DNA of 64,000 nucleotides from Daldinia sp. FL1419. Lineage: Eukaryota; Ascomycota; Sordariomycetes; Xylariales; Hypoxylaceae. Below the pieces are notes generated by a model. The model was not told the origin of the DNA, ran no database searches, and was given only the letters and a program-made list of their open reading frames with translations. A program made the position numbers and the translations under genes. The stretch covers positions 57,006 through 121,005 of the forward strand of contig MU623456.1 in assembly GCA_025201765.1 (NCBI GenBank). The letters run 5' to 3'. Shown one piece after another: positions 59,401-64,000 of the stretch (the first letter of the stretch is position 1; every line of letters starts with the position of its first letter).

Positions 59401-62400
59401 GATGTGGCAGCCATTCGTGAAAAGCGTCAGAAGGAAGCCGAAGAGAAAAAGAGGAGGAATGCTGAGGCTATTGCTAGAGCCAAGGCCCTACGAGCTCCCA
59501 AACCGCTTGTCGGCGGCGAGGGGTCTGGGCTTCAAGGGCTTTCGGGTGTACACGGTAAAGACCACGCACCCCAGAAGAGTGAGATTATGGTCAACTCGTC
59601 TTCGGAAGATGAAGAAGATTCGGAAGATGACGCTGAGTTCTTGGCTCGGTCCGCAGCAGGGCAAAAGACGTCCAAAGGTGGGCAATTGAAGCCTAATGTG
59701 CGCTTACCGGTAAAGAAGGTAAAGATTCAACGTTCTGCAAAAGATATGCGAGCGCGATTGATCCCTCCGATGGACGTGTTACATCAGGCCATCCTTGAAT
59801 GGGACATTTTCCATGAGGGCAATGATCCTCCGAACGGCATAAAGTGCTCTCAGGTCTCTGATTCTTATGGAGATCCACGGGAGTACAAAGAAACATTTTT
59901 ACCACTTCTTATCAACGAAGCTTGGAGGTCTTTTGTAACGGCCAAGGACGAGTCAACGTCAAAACCTTTCGGAATCAAGGTTGTGAATAGAATGAACGTT
60001 GATAAATTTGTCGAGGTCAGTACAGCCATGCCTATAACCGAAAATAAGGACAGATTCCTAGCAGAAGGCGATATTATCCTATTCTCACACGCCGCAAACC
60101 CGTTAGAAGCAACGGATGAACTGCATTGTCTTGCACGAATCTGGCGTGTCCAATTTAAGAACGGCAATTTGGAGGTACAATTCCGTTTAAGCGGCCGTGC
60201 CGGTCCTATATTATCTACTATGATGCCTCAGGCCGAACTGTACGCTGTTAAGATTACTAACATGACTACGATTGAACGTGAATATGCTTCTCTAGAAAGT
60301 CTTCAGTATTACGATTTAATGCCAGAAGTCTTGGAGGCAAAACCTTCCCCTATGCTCAAATTTAGCCAGGATGCTATTGATCGGGTTATGCAAAATTATC
60401 AACTAAATCCTGGCCAGGCAAAGGCAATTCTCAACGCGAAGGAGAATGACGCATTTACACTCGTTCAAGGGTAAGTACAGAGAACGATAGGGAATTGTGG
60501 TGTAAGCTTTGCTAATTACCTGTTATAGTCCGCCAGGAACGGGAAAAACGAAGACGATAGTAGCGATGGTAGGCGCCCTCTTAACGGGTAGCTTCACTAC
60601 GACCAGTGGCACGGCTATCAAACGACCTGGAGGGGTTAACCCAACGGGTAGTAAAGCGATGGCTAAGAAGTTGCTGGTCTGTGCCCCAAGTAACGCCGCC
60701 GTCGACGAATTAGTTTTGCGTCTCAAGGACGGTGTAAAATCCAGTACAGGCTCCTTCCATAAGATTAATGTCTTGCGTCTTGGACGTAGTGACGCTATAA
60801 ATGCGGCCGTAAAAGACGTCACATTGGACGAGATGGTCAAGGCTCGCGTGGAGGGGACTGCAAACCAGAATAATGGACCTAGTTCACGGGATTTAATGCA
60901 TCAAGAAGCAGGACAAATCAAGGCAGAACTAGCAGAACTACGGCCGCAGCTAGAGGCCGCAAGGACCGTCGGAGATCGCACAGAGATTAATCAATTACAA
61001 CGAAAGTTTGATGAGCTAAAGCGTCGCCAGGGTCAAATTGGTGCCAAAATCGATGCCGATAAGGACAGCGGAAACACAGCTGCCAGAGAGAGTGAAATCA
61101 GGCGTCGTCAAATTCAACAGGAGATTCTTGATTCGGCCCAAGTTCTATGCGCAACGCTCAGCGGTAGTGGACACGAGATGTTCAAAAATCTCCAAGTTGA
61201 GTTCGAGACAGTCATCATTGATGAAGCAGCCCAGTGTGTTGAACTGAGCGCATTAATTCCGTTGAAATACGGCTGTTCCAAATGTATCCTCGTCGGAGAT
61301 CCGAAACAACTTCCCCCTACTGTGCTGTCGCAGTCTGCTGCGCGGTACGGATACGACCAAAGTCTTTTCGTTCGCATGCAGCGCAATCATCCTGACGACG
61401 TCCACTTACTGGATACGCAATATCGTATGCACCCGGAAATTAGTTTGTTCCCTAGCCAAGAATTCTATGAGCGACGTCTCGTAGATGGTGACGATATGAG
61501 AAAATTACGATATCAACCGTGGCACCAGAGTGCATTGCTGGGCCCATACCGTTTTTTCGATGTAAAGGGTATCCAAGAGAAAGGCCGCAAAGGTCAATCA
61601 CTTGTCAACATGGAAGAACTTAAAGTTGCTATGCAATTATACGACAGATTAATAGCGGATTATTCGACAATTGACTTCAAGGGGAAAATTGGCATTATCA
61701 CTCCTTACAAAGCTCAATTATATGAACTTCGTGAGCGGTTCTCCCGTCGGTACGGAGATAAAATTAAAGAGCAAATTGAGTTCAACACCACCGATGCTTT
61801 CCAGGGTCGCGAGTGCGAAATTATCATTTTCTCATGTGTTCGAGCCAGTCCTACGGGTGGTATTGGTTTCATGACAGATATCCGACGCATGAACGTCGGT
61901 CTGACACGTGCAAAGTCGTCTCTTTTTATCTTGGGAGATTCAAGGGCTCTAGTTCAGGGAGAATTCTGGAACAAGCTTATCGAAGATGCCAAAGCTCGAG
62001 AACGTTACACAACCGGCGACGTTCTATCTTTGCTTAGGAAGCCTGGAATGCAGTTACCGCCGCCTAACTTTGGTATTGCACCAGCGCTGATGCCATCAGC
62101 CCTCCAACCCCCCCCAACTGGTTCTAGTGGCTTTGGCGGAGTAGCTGTCAGGGGTCCGAATATCGCTTCAGGGGAACCTATACGCACTAATGATCAGGAC
62201 GTAATTATGGAAGATGCTTCACCTTCTAATCGATTACCAAAGAAAAAACATCATGCACACCAGCTACCGCAAACCTATACGATCATTGAACGGCAAGGGC
62301 AAGGTGGTCCGATAGATAATCCAGCGCAAAAAGGATACGGCGGGCTTAATGAGCGCGGCGAGAGCGCAACTATCATTCGTTCATCTGAACGCCCTATAAT

Positions 62401-62815
62401 TCATCAGTCAGGCCAGAAAAGGGGTAGGGATGGTGGTGAGGATGGCAAAGCACCGAAAAGGGTAAATTTTCACACATTATGCAACACAGTTACAGATAGC
62501 TAATTACGAATAACGCAGGTCGCTAGCGAAGCTAAGCCGAGGCCACCGCCAAGTGCTCCCCGAGCAATGCCACAACCGCAAGACCCGTCAGCAATGACGA
62601 TGCTAGGTATTCATCCAAAGCCTCCTTCGGCCGCACGAAATCCCCCTCCCGGACCTTCAAATGCCCCCAAGGTTTGTAAATATCTTCACCCTACCATTTT
62701 TTCGGCTAACAAAGATCAGGGCCCGTCTAATTCCGCACCACCCAAACCGCTTATACCAAAGAAAAAGCCCAATTCGGATCCATTTATCAAACGTAAACCT
62801 AATAAACCTCGATAG
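56464..62815 (+). CDS. SEN1: SEN1-like RNA/DNA helicase
   Basis: An SF1B helicase, nuclear, acting in transcription termination and R-loop removal with RNA polymerase II. Five exons (56464-56810, 56868-60470, 60529-62461, 62519-62671, 62720-62815) join in phase into 2043 residues, the usual size. The N-terminal about 750 residues form the SEN1 N-terminal helical domain (PTCVRNWHKGR; FQFDFSRI-like start of exon 2). The ATPase core begins at the exon 2/3 junction with QGPPGTGKTKTI (about 1316-1327, Walker A), then DEAAQ (about 1548), GDPKQLPPTV, YRMHPEI, DAFQGRECEIIIFSCVRA and VGLTRAKSS, all SF1 motifs intact. A 1B insertion with a coiled coil lies between (about 1400-1510). The C-terminus is Pro/Lys-rich (KPLIPKKKPNSDPFI). 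The last intron (48 nt) is in frame. Lys-rich acidic stretches near 900-950 may be nuclear signals. Confidence 0.95.
62672..62719 (+). other. 48-nt in-frame intron near the SEN1 C-terminus
   Basis: Donor GTTTGT, branch-like GCTAAC, acceptor CAG. Its length is a multiple of three without a stop, so either retained (16 extra residues) or spliced forms would be read. Splicing yields NAPK-GPSNSAPP, which looks more natural for a disordered tail. Confidence 0.6.
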
Positions 62816-63947
62816 CATTCATAAGTTGGGATGCATTATATTTCTTCAGAGGGGGACATTACAGAGGTATCAATGACGTCTAAATGCATGCCGATGGCGC
62901 ATGGCTTGAGTTATTCTAGAAGTCACAAACAAGGCGGTCTCTTCTTCTGCTTCAATAGGTCATAGTTAGTAGCTAGTCTCGATCGGCTTTTTTTACAGCC
63001 CGGGTATCATGTTTTAAACGGGATATAAGAGACTAGCTTATATAGGGGATTAGATCTAAGTGGTCGAGGTCGCCCTCATAGACTCGGACCAGGGCTGGAC
63101 TGGACGCCTTGTATGTCCAAATAATTGCGATGAGCCCGAATTAAGACTAGGGCTACTCTACTACCTTAGAGGTAAGTAGACTCGATCAGGTAGTCTGGTC
63201 TATGATCTCCCATGACTACCTATCTACACGTGCGGACGATGATGCTCGTAATTTGACGCTTCTTGATTTCAAGTGATGTTCTTAACGACTTCTATACATC
63301 GCAATCAACTTTACCTGAAAGTTTCCCCCGTAATCGTAAATAGGGTTCTTGTCTGGTTACTCCCCCTGGTCTATATCTATCCTACCAATGCCTTTGAGCC
63401 CCGGTCTCTGTAAGCCCTTCGTTATGCAGGTTCCAGAGGCACGATATACACGAGGAACCCGTACGCACCTAACGAATTCCCATGCCATCGTCGTTGCCTT
63501 ATTTCGGCGAAGCAAGTCACCCTTTGGTGCACAGCCCAACTATTTGGAGCGATCAATGATCCGTCAACCATACCGCCAAATATTCACGAGACGTAATAAG
63601 ACCTATATTGTATGTGGTGAGTGCTATAGGGCATGTACTATATTATAAAGTATTAATAAATACACGAATAAATCAACGATCGTACAATCCAACATCAAAA
63701 CCCCAACCAACGTACATACGTTGGTAACGCCACGATCCACGTTGCCCCCTTTCGTATACCTATCCCTATCCCCCACCATGAGGAAGACATGTTATTCCCA
63801 ACGCTATCCTGGCCCTTAGATTTTGTATACATAAAAAAAGCCCGACGGTAGGCAAGTTCGGGGAAAGTATATTTCGGGCGGAAACAAAAGAAATATAAGG
63901 GAGGGTATAAACCAACGCGATACTGTGGGAGGTAGGTAGGTAGACCA
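62816..63947. other. 3' flank of SEN1, no gene
   Basis: Nothing recognised. GGTAGGTAGGTAG copies lie close to the end at 63930-63943. A 99-codon plus frame at 63349-63648 shows no domain. Confidence 0.5.

Positions 63948-64000
<53 letters not shown>
63948..64000. other. 53-base poly-G tract at the window edge
   Basis: Uninterrupted G from 63948 to the last base. Such long G runs at a contig end are known from two-colour sequencing when signal is absent, so this is more likely artefact than genomic sequence. Confidence 0.85.

Overview
The window looks like nuclear DNA of a filamentous ascomycete (Pezizomycotina, probably Sordariomycetes; the class is an inference). Genes carry short GT-AG introns of about 45-180 nt with CTAAC/CTAAT-type branch sites. 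The encoded enzymes are typical of plant-litter or plant-associated moulds. AT-richer gaps carry many short ACCTAGGTAGGTA-type repeats. All exon joins below were worked out by hand from frame, splice signals and remembered family motifs; no search or alignment was run.

Layout. 1-32.5 kb is gene-poor and accessory in character: a secreted GH11 xylanase (3670-4591, -), a broken FAD monooxygenase (7773-9144, +), a small secreted Cys-containing protein (9447-10056, -), a hemerythrin-domain protein with a mitochondrial-looking leader (10767-11661, -), an AA13 starch LPMO with CBM20 (12322-13563, -), an O-methyltransferase (14966-16466, -), a LaeA-like methyltransferase (21341-22963, -), a methyltransferase-like protein (25287-26675, +) and a large two-exon protein with a possible caspase-like region (27372-29942, -). 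32.5-48 kb holds a ten-exon GH35 beta-galactosidase (32597-36019, +), convergent with a secreted alpha/beta hydrolase (36320-37792, -), then a GFA-family Zn protein (38598-39268, +), tRNA-Gly(GCC) (39539-39609, +), a GPI-type GH18 chitinase (40196-42865, -), an SH3 pseudogene with Gln-type stops (44806-45760, -) and a pirin (46789-47664, -). 49.5-62.8 kb is housekeeping, all on +: amidophosphoribosyltransferase ADE4 (49502-52580), an HhH-GPD DNA glycosylase (53535-55292) and the RNA/DNA helicase SEN1 (56464-62815). The window ends in 53 consecutive G, most likely a contig-end artefact.

How the genes fit together. Several secreted proteins form a loose carbohydrate-degradation set (xylan, starch, beta-galactosides, chitin), but they are interspersed and not an operon-like unit. 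The O-methyltransferase, LaeA-like protein and dead monooxygenase resemble secondary-metabolism genes, yet no PKS, NRPS or terpene synthase backbone is visible. I found no clearly new multi-gene system. The strongest leads are the caspase-like protein with unusual putative active-site positions, the C-to-T-type decay of two genes, the odd exon 4/5 junction of ADE4, and small introns whose length is a multiple of three in the LaeA-like gene and SEN1.
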